DNA of 64,000 nucleotides. Origin: Eurosta solidaginis. Lineage: Eukaryota > Arthropoda > Insecta > Diptera > Tephritidae. The stretch is from NCBI RefSeq assembly GCF_040869045.1, contig NC_090322.1, positions 194,989,477 through 195,053,476 of the forward strand, in the 5' to 3' direction. The number at the start of each line of letters is the position of its first letter. Positions within the stretch are counted from its first letter, which is position 1. Both the position numbers and the translations under genes were made by a program. The notes beneath the pieces were generated by a model. The model worked only from the letters and a program-made list of their open reading frames with translations, did not search any database and was not told where the DNA came from. This document shows positions 21,265-31,321 of the stretch, in pieces.

Positions 21265-22346
21265 GTATTTCTTCTTTTTACACTTGATAGTTGTTTAAAT
21301 GTTCTTTTAGCTGTATTATAATCATCCCTGTATCCTGTGTTTTTAGCAATATTATAGGACTCTAGTTTTATTTTGTGCAATATTCGCAGCTCGCGGTCAT
21401 ACCACTTATTTGCTTGCTGTATTTGTATTCTCTTCTCATACGTCAATGCTTGCATGGCTTCAGCTAGGATATCATTCAGTTGCTTAACTCTATTTTCTAC
21501 TCCAGTATTATACAAAGAGCTTAAATCGCTTGCTCGCAGCAGACTTTCCGCACTATAGAACTCCCAGCTAGTTACGGTGTCGAATTTCCTCATTTTGACA
21601 AATTTTGCTGTTGGTATCTTGAAATGTATTGTCTCGTGATCTGAAAATCTATGATCACTCAAATTTTCAGTTAGTATTTGGTCGTTAGTACCCTGCAAAA
21701 TTCGCGAGTACTCCATGCATGCATGTATGGAGTACTCGCTATGGACCAACCGAATGCTCCAAAATTAACCACAATTCATACAAAAAATATGGTCCAATTA
21801 ACATTGCGATGTCCTAGGACTGGACCATATACTCCAGCTCCGCATTACATCATAGTAATCCATGGAGTACCCACAGTCCAATAAACATCGTGTAGTGATT
21901 AAAATCGTTAAAAACGAGCAATGATCGGCTTACAAGATGTTCGTGTAGAAACATGAGTTGGTCCATTGCTGCATTACAATGGGGTATACTGGTAAGTACT
22001 CCAGTGGACCACATGATCCAACAATTGCAGGGTACTAAACAGTAAATCAATTTTTGTAGCTGAGTACTCAGTTATTCTCGTATTTAAAGTGATCCTCTGC
22101 AACATAGCCATTTGCGCAAATAAACTTGTTAGCTGATTTGAGTATGTTGACGATACATTCATATTTATGTTGAAATCCCCAATTGTTATATTATTTTCTG
22201 ATTCCTTTACATATTCAGTGATGACGTCGTTGAGATATAAAGTAAAGTCGGCACCACTGCTGCTTGGTGAGTGATAGAGTGCACCTATTTGCAATTTTAA
22301 TGCACATTTCTCAATTTTTATGATAACACACCACACATTCATATTG
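21228..22346 (-). pseudogene. LINE endonuclease domain, split by a MITE
   Basis: APE-type endonuclease marks are LQIGALYHSPSSS, ENNITIGDFNINMNV and KIDLLFST on the 5' side (22346-22033), then ENLSDHRFSDHETIHF (21690-21600) on the other. The SDH block keeps the catalytic Asp-His pair. The N-terminal part of the endonuclease is missing at the LTR junction. Removing the MITE leaves an uninterrupted frame across the join. Confidence 0.8.
21691..22032. mobile_element. MITE family E, copy 1
   Basis: The ends are CCCTGCAAAATTCG and CAATTGCAGGG. The flanks read either as a TA duplication (21689-21690, 22033-22034) or as a GTAC duplication with CCTGCAA ends; the sequence cannot decide. The interior has repeated GGAGTACTCGC-like words. 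A second copy lies at 40008-40318. Confidence 0.85.
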
Positions 22347-22834
22347 TTACGAATATTAGCAACACTAATGGGTACTGCCATATCTAAGCCGATGCTGGGC
22401 AGTGACGTGAATTCACATCAATAATTCAATCATTGTGTCTACACATACACGTACACGCAGCGGAGAGGCAACAAACAGACACATGCAGATATCTTATCTG
22501 AGGTGCTCCTAAAGGTATGCAATTGTAATTGTGGAAGTGTCGCTCACACATACAAGCGCATGGGGTATGAGAGAAGCTATAAAAATTATACATCTGTAGT
22601 TGTAGCTGAGAAATTTATAACTAACTAGTAAGTTCTGGAATTAGAAAAGCCTAGAAATATGCAACAAGGAAATCGGACAGTATAAAAGGGCGGCAACAGT
22701 AGAAGCGAGAAGAGTTTCATTTGAGCTATCAATCAGTTTGGTTATTAAGCAAGCTATTAGTTGCAAAGTATAAGTGTTATTGTGAAGTACTTTAATAAGG
22801 GCAAATAAGAGGATTTGCAAGTAAATTCGTTACA
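22347..22834 (+). mobile_element. solo LTR of gypsy family A
   Basis: It starts TGTTACGAATATTAGCAACA and ends GTAAATTCGTTACA, with a TATAAAA-type box (GTATAAAAGGGC near 22681). The flanking ATAT occurs on both sides (22343-22346 and 22835-22838). It is clearly related to the two LTRs at 33437 and 36522 (opposite orientation). It arose by LTR-LTR recombination inside the LINE. Confidence 0.9.
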
Positions 22835-22837
22835 ATA

Positions 22838-23891
22838 TTGATGGATTTATTGCACACAATGCTAAATTGTACAACAGCAAAAAAGGAAGTCGACCATTAC
22901 TGCGTTATAGTAAGTTTTAACTTTTTTTTTTACTTCGAATTGCTTCACGATTTTAAAATTTGCTACCGCAAGACAATTATTTTGTCGTTTGAGTCTCTGG
23001 GTAAGTTCTTCATCATCATATTTGAGGTTTATGCCAGTCACCATAATTGTCGGCGTCATTTTTGTGGAAGTTTTCACCTCGTAATTATTTCCGATATTGT
23101 TTTCGATATCATTTTTTATTTTCTACCTTTGTTGAATATTTGCACTCTCAACAATTACAACTCCGCTTTGTCTTGCTACTATATTTGTAATTTGTAGCTC
23201 CTTAGGGTCGACTTTCGAATGTAGGTCACTTTTGGTTATTTTAACATCTTGCATTTGGCTTACATTTTAAAGGGACTTCTTTTCGATTTTCTGGCAACGC
23301 TTCTTTTCTTAGATTTCCACATTTTATTGCTGCTGCATATGATTGCTTCGCTTCAACATTGACGTTCTTCTTTAGTTCTGTACACATTTTTTTATTCTCC
23401 TTACTAATTGCTTCTATAATTTTTTTATTGTCATCTTTACTGTTTTTCAACTCATCGCATACCTGATCGCTGCTGCGCTTGAGGCCTTCTGCTATTTCGC
23501 GTATTTTGTTTACTTCCTGTACACTTCTTTCACACGACTCCTGAGCTTTCCGCATAGCCTGAATTCTTTCTCTGAATGCAATTTCCACCGCTTTCAGCAT
23601 TTGTTTTATTTCACGCTCATTTTTTTAAGCGCGTTATCAAACACTTCTGTATTCAGCTAGATGTTGACCATTTTGCTTTACCACCAATTTTATGTCTTTT
23701 AGGATGTCATCCACATTCTGCACGTATTGCACACAATCGGTGGACATAAACCTCAGCATCTCACATTCTTCAAGCTTATTAACGCTGTATTGATCCAGGC
23801 CAGAACATTTTGTTGTTAAATGGTAATATTTACCACAAACTCCTTCACGTCTAATTTTCGTTACTTCTCCACGTATTGTGCTTTTGCACAT
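22838..23891 (-). pseudogene. LINE ORF1 (zinc/coiled-coil/RRM-like), broken
   Basis: The N-terminal frame (23891-23637) has a KYYHLTTKCSGLD cysteine/histidine segment of the PHD-like kind found in CR1-group ORF1. The next frame (23600-23241) is a predicted coiled coil (ALKxx..EISKENKKMCTELKKN-like heptads). The last (23077-22862) contains a TPTIMVTGINLKYDDEELTQ nucleic-acid-binding strand-helix pattern. Stops at about 23636 and 23090 break it. Confidence 0.65.
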
Positions 23892-23930
23892 TTCGCATTT
23901 TTTTCCATTTTACTGTCAACATGAACGACA

Positions 23931-24704
23931 ACGAATTTATAAAATGCTTTTGGTTTAATAAAACTGCTGAACTTTATTGTCCACTTGTTAAAGTCACCTT
24001 TTTTCGTTATATTATATATTTTTCACTACTTTATGGAGTTATAAAGAGAGTTTAAATTATGCGCCTATTTTACACCGCTTATCACTTCCTCTTCTTTTTC
24101 TGCTCTGTTTGCCCTAAGATCCAACAGTTTTCTTTTCAATGCCTCATCTAAATTATGTCCTATGTGAAATGTCACTGTTCTGTTACATTTTATTGACTTA
24201 GGAATTTTTGTGGTAAAATTTCATGGAAGTAAATTTATAATTATATGTGGGTTAATGAATGTGTGGCAAATTTTTTTGAGCAGAATTGTGAATTTTTACC
24301 TCAGTGAAAGAGAAAGAAAAGTGCCAAAGTTGTGGCTGATGTGTAAAAAGGACCAAAACTGAAAAAAGGGACCAGCGGACCTAAGGGGTTGAAAGGGATA
24401 ATATAATTGATAATATGTTCAATCGTATACTGCCACAAAACCAGATTTGGGAGCAGTGGACTAAATTTTGACCCACACTACTCGAAGTTAAGTGGGTTGA
24501 CATAATCAAGGTCTTGTGTTAAGTGTAAATGAGACTTTAATTTCCTATAGATTTAAATGTCTATTCATCTGTCACATATTCGTAAAATTTAATGAGCTTT
24601 GTGCGGCTTCTATAAGAATATAGAAATTGAGTTTACATCGCTACAAATAAAACAACCTTATATTCTACACACTACCCATAATCTTATTTTAAATTGTTGA
24701 ATAT
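23931..24704. other. possible LINE 5' leader and spacer
   Basis: AT-rich. The LINE 5' end could not be located. Nothing else recognised. Confidence 0.3.
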
Positions 24705-25340
24705 TTGGATGTTTTTGCAGTAGAATGTGGGTCCCCAACTTTAGCGATCCTTAAGGATTTCCTAAGCTCGCTGGCTCGCATTAACCGCCAACTGTCTAAA
24801 GTTGGGCTATGTCCACAAATCTACGAATATGGTCAAAGTCATCTTAAATGCGGGGAAAAGCACTCACGGCTCTCCCAAAGACTTACGAACCAATCAGCCA
24901 TTCCTCGCTTCTTTTAAGAACGCTGGAACGCCGGATAGATATTTACTCTGAGAAGAGCGGTGACAGCTTAGCACGCCTTTTGTAGCGGCAGTTCTGCAGA
25001 AACGGTTCTTCAATCAGTTGTTAAGCTGATATATGGTCGCTGCTTTTCTTAATATCGAAAGAGCCTTAAACAGCACTGGGAGTTAAATTGACTCGGTAGA
25101 AATCAGAAAACTGTTAATTAGTACCGGGGTACGCTACATTAGAAGATTATTTTCCCCCTGCTTTGGGGCATAGAGGCTGCCAAGTTGTAGCTTGGAAATT
25201 TTACTCGTGGTAGTCGGTCTAGTAACGAAGCGTGCCGGATTTCCAAGTTCATATACGGCAAAGGACCCATAACACTCCCCTTAATGTTTAGGGAGAGAGG
25301 CCTTTTTAGAAGGGAGAAATGAGAAGCCGAAGAGCTGTAG
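24705..25340 (+). pseudogene. degenerate LINE fragment (LOA/R1 type)
   Basis: Frames give KCGEKHSRLSQRLTNQ (a shifted version of the usual K-G-K-x-x...KDxRPIS block), VAAFLNIERALNS in place of the catalytic VFLDIEGAFN, and STGVRYIRRLF. Many stops; very old. Confidence 0.5.
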
Positions 25341-25571
25341 ATGGTCGCTAGGAATAGTGACAGAAAATATAGCCTTCAGAAAAAACACTTGCCTAAAATT
25401 AGGAGAACATTTCCAAACAAAATTTTCTTTAAATTGAGGAAAATTTCAATTTACTGGGTAAGGATTATTTGAGGGGAAATTATTCTTCAATTTTTTTGAT
25501 TAGAAATACTTGATTGAACACAATATTTACATGTGAATAAAAGAAGCCGACTGTAAAGTTGAGCGTCCCGA

Positions 25572-25928
25572 CTATGAAATGAAATGGTATATTAAGTTTG
25601 TCACGAATCTCAAAATTATAAGTCCGTAAAGGAAAATAGATAGACCCACCAATAAGTATACCGAAATGATCAGGACAAAGAGCTGAGTTGATTTAGCAAT
25701 GTCTAGTCCCTAAATTTTTGAGTCATCTTGATAAAATTTGGTGAGCGGGTATATTTAGATGTCCGATTAGACATTTGTCGGAACTGGTCGGATGGACATG
25801 GCTAATTCAACTCAGCTCTTCAACCTGATTATTTCGGTATACTTATTGGTGGGTCTACCTATTTTCCTTTAAGGACTTACAATTTTGAGATCGCTGATAA
25901 AGTTAATATACCATTTTATTTTCATGAA
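25572..25928. repeat. foldback repeat with roughly 130-base arms
   Basis: The left arm (about 25572-25700) and right arm (about 25790-25928) are reverse complements at high identity. Shared words include AAAATGGTATATTAA, CCCACCAATAAGTATACCGA and AGAGCTGAGTTGA. The centre has GTCCGATTAGACATTTGTCG. No coding frame; target duplication not identified. Confidence 0.85.
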
Positions 25929-26158
25929 AGGTATGTATAAAAAGAAGAATTTACCAACTTGTTACTGACAAAAAAATTTTCAGAACTTTTATTTTAGATC
26001 AAAAAACAGCAACATTGTTTACTATTTGGATGAACAATAAATAAATAGATATTTAGATAACCAACTAAAAAGAAAACGATTATAAAATGTCATTTTGCAT
26101 TATTGTTATTTTTTCTATAATGAAAATTTGGATGCGGGTATAATTTTTTATCAATACA
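25929..26158. other. AT-rich spacer
   Basis: Nothing recognised. Confidence 0.3.
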
Positions 26159-26167
26159 GTACCTACC

Positions 26168-26380
26168 ATTGTGGATAAAAAAATTGTGATATCTTATCCG
26201 TCAGCTGCCTGACAGGATGTTCAATATGGCATCTTTTAATCGTTTTGACAGGGCGTTCAGCGGAAGATAGAAAGAGATACAGAATGAGACAGCGATAGTC
26301 AATAAAAAATCAGGTGATCCAATCTATTTGTAATTTTGACGTCTATGCAGAAGTTATCACACTTGTCTTATCCACAATAC
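26168..26380. mobile_element. MITE with 9-bp target duplication
   Basis: Inverted ends ATTGTGGATAA...TGTGATA (left) and TATCACACTTGTCTTATCCACAAT (shown here only by its ends) are about 24 bases long. The left flank GTACCTACC (26159-26167) is repeated at the right end, where the hAT element has inserted into it. A 9-bp duplication suggests a Mutator-like origin, but it could be 8 bp. Confidence 0.75.
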
Positions 26381-26867
26381 GTACCTACTAGGGCTGTGAA
26401 CTGCATCCGGATTTTTCAAATATCCGGTTTATCCGATAGCTAAGCAAAAAATCCGGCTATCCGGATTCATAAATGGAAAATCCGGATATCCGCTGTTCGG
26501 ATACTGGAATAAAAAGTTGAATATCTGCAAACATCGAAAAATTATTCACAAAATATGTTTGTAGAATATTAAATTAACGTCAAAAATTAAAAATCTACAA
26601 TTTTACAAACAAGTGAAAATAAGAACAGTGCCATTTGTTTATATTGTGAAAAAACGCTACAAAACGAAGAATCGACATCAAGTCTATAGAGCCACTACCG
26701 CTTTTTCCATCTTCAAGAGAATGATATGGACGGAAATGCTGTTCAGGGTTTGATGATATAACTAGTCATCCATGCAGTGCACATACACTTCAATTGAGTG
26801 TTAATTTAGGAATGAAACTACCGGAATGTCATTTAAAAGGTTTTAAAACTGGTGATGAGTTTCAATC

Positions 26868-27086
26868 TGTTGAAATTCTATTTCATGTGGCAACTCTGTT
26901 TTTCATTTGCAACTTGTAATCGCATTTTTGCTTTGCGAATTCTTTCTTTGCATTCGCCATTTTAACTTACGAATAATTCTTTTCTACTGTGTGTATCTAA
27001 CCGACGTTGAAGTAAGTCGAAATAAAACATTCTTTATTGTTCAGAAGAGCGGCTGGTTTTTATTTTAAATTAGAGGACCTCCAACA
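26868..27086 (+). repeat. copia 5' LTR
   Basis: Starts TGTTGAAATTC and ends CTCCAACA. It contains AATAAAAC near 27020 as a likely polyadenylation signal. Confidence 0.95.
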
Positions 27087-27101
27087 GGTTATGGGCCCAG
27101 C
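27087..27101 (+). promoter_or_regulatory. primer binding site (initiator Met tRNA, copia type)
   Basis: GGTTATGGGCCCAGC directly follows the 5' LTR. It corresponds to the known copia primer site, which pairs with the anticodon-stem half of initiator tRNA-Met rather than its 3' end. Confidence 0.85.
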
Positions 27102-27124
27102 CCCTACATAAAGTGCTAAGAAAA

Positions 27125-30100
27125 ATGAACAATTCCTCGTTTTTTAATGTTGAGAAGTTGGATGAGTCCAACTATGACGCATGGTGCGTTCAAGTAAAAA
27201 GTATACTTGTATACAAGGAGCTCTGGGATGTGGTGTCAGGTGCACTTATGCAGCCAGCTACAGAAGCCGAAGACGCTGAACAAAAAGCATGGAAATCGAG
27301 TGATGAGAAGGCCATGGCAACAATTGTGTTAAGCCTAACGCCAATACAAATTGCCTATGTGAAAAAATGCAAAACAGCAAAAGAAGCATGGAGCGTGTTG
27401 CAGGATATACATCGACCAAAAGGCCCTGCGCGAAAGGTGTCTTTATTTAAGCAGCTACTGGATATGCGCATGGCAGAAAGTGATAAGGTACAACAATATC
27501 TAAGCAATTTTTCGAGTATAGTTGAGAAGCTAGCAGAAATTGGTATAGATCTGCAGGAGGAGTTATTTGTAATAATGCTCCTAGCTAGTCTTCCGAAGTC
27601 TTTCGAAAATTTAGTTGTCGCGTTAGAGTCACGCGATGAGCTTCCAAAGCTGAGTTTGTTAAAAATTAAATTGCTTGAGGAAGAGCAACGTCGAAAAATG
27701 AGTATGTCGCCTATTGCAGAAAGTAGCGTGCAAGTTTTCATGGCACATGAAAAGGGTAAAAGCAGTGGCAGCAAGTCGTCGCAGCGAAGTAAATGTTCTA
27801 GAAATCGATCGAACTTAAAATGTTTTAGTTGTGGACGAACGGGTCATTTTGCTGCACAATGCAACAAAAGCAACAAAAACCAGGAACAGACAGATAAAAC
27901 AAACGAGAAACCAAAAGCATTTACTCTGTTCTCAGCGTTTGAGTCAAACAACTTGCAGTCGAACGTATGGTGTATCGATAGCGGAGCCACGTCGCATATG
28001 TGTTGTGACAGAAACATGTTCGATAAGTTGAATGAATACAATGAAAACATTTTGTTGGCTGGTAACAAATGTATAGAAGCAATGGGAAAGGGAACAGTTC
28101 GACTAAAAGCAGAAGGGAAAGAAATCCAGCTGATTGATGTACTTTATGTTCCTGTATTGCAATGCAATTTTATTTCAGTATCGAAAGCAGTGAAAAATAA
28201 CCTTTGTGTTAAATTTGCAAAAGATTTTGTCACGGTATATGAAAACAACGGCAGCGTAATATTGCGTGGAAACAAAGTTGGTGGTATATTTTTGTTCACA
28301 GAAAATAAGAAAATGTTATTCTTTGCAGGCCAGCAGAATGAAGCAATGAAGTGGCATGCACGGTATGGTCATTTGAACTATGACAGCATGCGTATGCTTG
28401 TAAACAAAAATTTAGTGAACGGGCTTCAAGTAAATGTGCCAAAATCTATTCAGTGTGTTGTATGTATGCAGAGTAAATGTGTAACAAAACCATTTACATC
28501 AAGTTCAAATCGAGCAAGCGAATTACTTGAACTAGTACATACAGATGTATTTGGGCCAGTAAAAACATCGGCTGGTGGTTCGAAATACGTATTGACATTT
28601 GTAGATGACAAATCAAGATATGGTTTTGTTTATTTAATGAAGCACAAAAGCGAAGTTTTCAGTAAATTTAAAGAATTCAAGGTTTTCGCTGAACGTCAAA
28701 CTGGGTGTCTAATTAAAGCTATTAGAAGTGACAATGGCACTGAATACACAAATAATTTGTTTCAGCAGTATGTAAAAGATTGTGGCATTTTGCATCAGTT
28801 CACGGTACCCTACACCCCGCAGCAGAATGGTGTAGCTGAACGCTATAACCGGACATTGGTAGAGATGGCACGGAGCATGCTAATTGGTGCGAATTTGAGT
28901 GATACATTATGGGCAGAAGCTGTAAATACTGCAGCCTACTTGCGAAATAGGTCACCAACAAAAGCAGTTGATGAAATGACGCCTTATGAGGCATGGTATA
29001 AAAGAAAACCAGTTGTGTCACATCTAAGAACATTTGGATCAGTGGCTTACGCCTTAGATAAAAAACCTAAAAGTAAATTCAATGCTAAGGGAAAAGCGTA
29101 TGTAATGGTTGGTTACGGTAGTGCTACCAAGGGCTATCGCTTGTATGATTCTGCCACAAGAGGAATTATTTTAAGACGTGATGTATCATTTATAGAACCA
29201 ACTATTCCGAAAGAAAATCTAAACGTTGATTTATATATTTTAAAGTCAAATCAAGATAAGCCAGAAGGTGAATGTGTAAGCACTGAAGACAAGCTAGATA
29301 ATGAACGTGTTAGTGCTGAAGATGACCCAGAGAGTGATTATAAATCTGCAAAAGAAGAAAGTGATGAAGAGCCTGCTACTAAACAAGTAGGACCTGGTCG
29401 GCCTAAGTTGGTGCGGTCAGGGAAACCAGGAAGGCCAAAGAAAGAATACCATTATGCAAATTTTCTCAATGATGTTGATATTCCGAATACAGTGGGTGAA
29501 GCCATGTCTAGTGACCATGCAAGTGAGTGGCGTAAAGCAATGTGTGCTGAATATCAAGCTCTTTTAGACAACGATACATGGGAGCTAGTAGATTTACCAA
29601 AAAATCAGAAAGCTATAAAGTGCAAATGGGTATTTTCGATCAAGAAAAACAAGAACGGTGAAATTGATCGATTTAAGGCAAGGCTAGTAGCCAAAGGGTG
29701 CAGCCAAGTATATGGGGTGAACTATACCGATACGTTTTCACCTGTGGTGCGGTATTCTACGATCCGTACAATTTTCGCGTTAGCTGCAGAGTACCAGCTA
29801 TACCTACACCATGTTGACGTTTCATCTGCGTTTTTAAATGGTATCATAGATGACGAAATATATATGGTGCAGCCTGAAACATTTACAAACAGCGAGTATC
29901 CCAATAAAGTCTTAAAGTTAAAGAAAGCTTTATATGGTTTGAAACAGGCAGGACGTCAATGGAATATGAGGTTGCATGACATTTTAATTAATATTGGTTT
30001 TAAACAATGTGTAACAGAGCCTTGCGTATATACGAAGCATCACGACGGGCACATCAATTTGTTAGCAGTGTATGTAGATGATTTGCTAATAGCCAGCTCA

Positions 30101-31018
30101 AACAAGAAAGAGATGAGCTCTATTAAACACGAAATTTCGAAAAGACTGCAAGTGGTAGATAAGGGTCCTGTTCAATTATTTCTTAGTATGGAAGTCGAAA
30201 GAGAAGGTGAAAGGGGCGCAATAGCTATACGACAAAAAGGGCAAATCAAAGAATTGCTGCAACAACATGACATGTTAGACTGTCGTCCTATAGCAACACC
30301 ACTTGATCCTAAGCAACAAATATTATGCGCTGATTCTAGTTGCAAGCGCGTTGGCAAACAAGAGTACCAGTCGCTGATAGGCTCGTTGTTGTATCTGGCG
30401 TTGTGCACAAGGCCAGATATTATACATACAGTGTGCAAGCTTGCGCAGCATAATAATGAGCCACATAGTGAACACTTGGCAGCGGCAAAAAGGGTGTTAA
30501 GATATTTATGTTCTACGATTGATTTATCGCTCACGTACAGTAAGAAGGGAACGCCGATACAATGCTATGCTGATGCTGATTGGGGTGGAGAGTCACTCGA
30601 GCGCAAATCGTTCACTGGCTATGTATTTCTTTTAGCCGGTGGTGCGGTGTCTTGGGAGTCGAAGAAGCAATCAACAGTGGCCTTGAGCAGCACCGAAGCG
30701 GAATACATATCGTTGTCAACTGCCGCAAAAGAGGTTATGTTCATAAAACAATTTTTGGGCGAAATAAATGTACATAGGCCTGACAAAATTGTTGTAAATG
30801 GTGATAATTTAAGCTCATTACATCTTATCAAAAATGCTGTATACCATACAAGATGTAAGCACATAGAAATTAAATATCATCATATAAGAGATATGTATCA
30901 GAAAAATTTAATTGAATTACAATATTGTTCAAGCTCAGATAATATTGCAGATGTATTTACGAAAAATCTAAGCAAGTTAAATCATAACAAGTTTGTAAAA
31001 TTGTTAGGTTTAATCTAG
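27125..31018 (+). CDS. copia Gag-Pol polyprotein, intact
   Basis: The first in-frame ATG is 27125 (MNNSSFFNVEKLDESNYDAW; the open frame itself extends to a GTG at 27113). About 1297 residues, against 1409 in Drosophila copia. In order (residue numbers counted from 27113): Gag; CCHC knuckle CFSCGRTGHFAAQC at about 237; protease WCIDSGATSHMC at about 285; integrase with H..H/C..C (HARYGHLNYDSM, CVVCMQSKC) and the D,D,E residues in LVHTDVFGP (about 475), RSDNGTEYTN (about 537) and GVAERYNRT (about 573); reverse transcriptase KARLVAKGCSQVYG, VDVSSAFLNG and YVDDLLIAS (about 986); RNase H CYADADWGG (about 1150), STEAEYISL and HIEIKYHHIRD. No stop or frameshift; every catalytic motif is present. Confidence 0.96.
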   Translation: MNNSSFFNVEKLDESNYDAWCVQVKSILVYKELWDVVSGALMQPATEAEDAEQKAWKSSDEKAMATIVLSLTPIQIAYVKKCKTAKEAWSVLQDIHRPKGPARKVSLFKQLLDMRMAESDKVQQYLSNFSSIVEKLAEIGIDLQEELFVIMLLASLPKSFENLVVALESRDELPKLSLLKIKLLEEEQRRKMSMSPIAESSVQVFMAHEKGKSSGSKSSQRSKCSRNRSNLKCFSCGRTGHFAAQCNKSNKNQEQTDKTNEKPKAFTLFSAFESNNLQSNVWCIDSGATSHMCCDRNMFDKLNEYNENILLAGNKCIEAMGKGTVRLKAEGKEIQLIDVLYVPVLQCNFISVSKAVKNNLCVKFAKDFVTVYENNGSVILRGNKVGGIFLFTENKKMLFFAGQQNEAMKWHARYGHLNYDSMRMLVNKNLVNGLQVNVPKSIQCVVCMQSKCVTKPFTSSSNRASELLELVHTDVFGPVKTSAGGSKYVLTFVDDKSRYGFVYLMKHKSEVFSKFKEFKVFAERQTGCLIKAIRSDNGTEYTNNLFQQYVKDCGILHQFTVPYTPQQNGVAERYNRTLVEMARSMLIGANLSDTLWAEAVNTAAYLRNRSPTKAVDEMTPYEAWYKRKPVVSHLRTFGSVAYALDKKPKSKFNAKGKAYVMVGYGSATKGYRLYDSATRGIILRRDVSFIEPTIPKENLNVDLYILKSNQDKPEGECVSTEDKLDNERVSAEDDPESDYKSAKEESDEEPATKQVGPGRPKLVRSGKPGRPKKEYHYANFLNDVDIPNTVGEAMSSDHASEWRKAMCAEYQALLDNDTWELVDLPKNQKAIKCKWVFSIKKNKNGEIDRFKARLVAKGCSQVYGVNYTDTFSPVVRYSTIRTIFALAAEYQLYLHHVDVSSAFLNGIIDDEIYMVQPETFTNSEYPNKVLKLKKALYGLKQAGRQWNMRLHDILINIGFKQCVTEPCVYTKHHDGHINLLAVYVDDLLIASSNKKEMSSIKHEISKRLQVVDKGPVQLFLSMEVEREGERGAIAIRQKGQIKELLQQHDMLDCRPIATPLDPKQQILCADSSCKRVGKQEYQSLIGSLLYLALCTRPDIIHTVCKLAQHNNEPHSEHLAAAKRVLRYLCSTIDLSLTYSKKGTPIQCYADADWGGESLERKSFTGYVFLLAGGAVSWESKKQSTVALSSTEAEYISLSTAAKEVMFIKQFLGEINVHRPDKIVVNGDNLSSLHLIKNAVYHTRCKHIEIKYHHIRDMYQKNLIELQYCSSSDNIADVFTKNLSKLNHNKFVKLLGLI

Positions 31019-31102
31019 TACATGTAAAATAACTTCAAAGTTTTTTTTTTGAGTTAAATTATTAATTTGTGACTGCAAATGAATACCAGATTTGAGGAGG
31101 AG

Positions 31103-31321
31103 TGTTGAAATTCTATTTCATGTGGCAACTCTGTTTTTCATTTGCAACTTGTAATCGCATTTTTGCTTTGCGAATTCTTTCTTTGCATTCGCCATTTTAA
31201 CTTACGAATAATTCTTTTCTACTGTGTGTATCTAACCGACGTTGAAGTAAGTCGAAATAAAACATTCTTTATTGTTCAGAAGAGCGGCTGGTTTTTATTT
31301 TAAATTAGAGGACCTCCAACA
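31103..31321 (+). repeat. copia 3' LTR
   Basis: Same 219 bases as the 5' LTR by eye, preceded by the purine tract GAGGAGGAG. Confidence 0.95.

Larger units (their letters stand above)
19440..23930 (-). mobile_element. CR1/Jockey-like LINE, near full length but broken, with two insertions
   Basis: On the minus strand: ORF1 (23891 to about 22838), endonuclease (22346 to about 21640), reverse transcriptase (about 21260 to 19835) and a 3' part to about 19440. A solo LTR (22347-22834) sits between ORF1 and endonuclease, and a MITE (21691-22032) lies inside the endonuclease. It is related to the fragment at 7111-8911. Multiple stops and shifts show it is dead. Confidence 0.85.
26868..31321 (+). 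mobile_element. complete Ty1/copia LTR retrotransposon
   Basis: Two 219-base LTRs that look identical, the 5-bp duplication CAATC (26863-26867 and 31322-31326), a copia-type primer site and a purine tract TTTGAGGAGGAG before the 3' LTR. One open frame fills the interior. All signs point to a very recent, potentially active insertion. Confidence 0.96.

Noticed and set aside
27355..27774. Minus-strand frame inside copia
   Set aside because: Antisense shadow of the Gag region.
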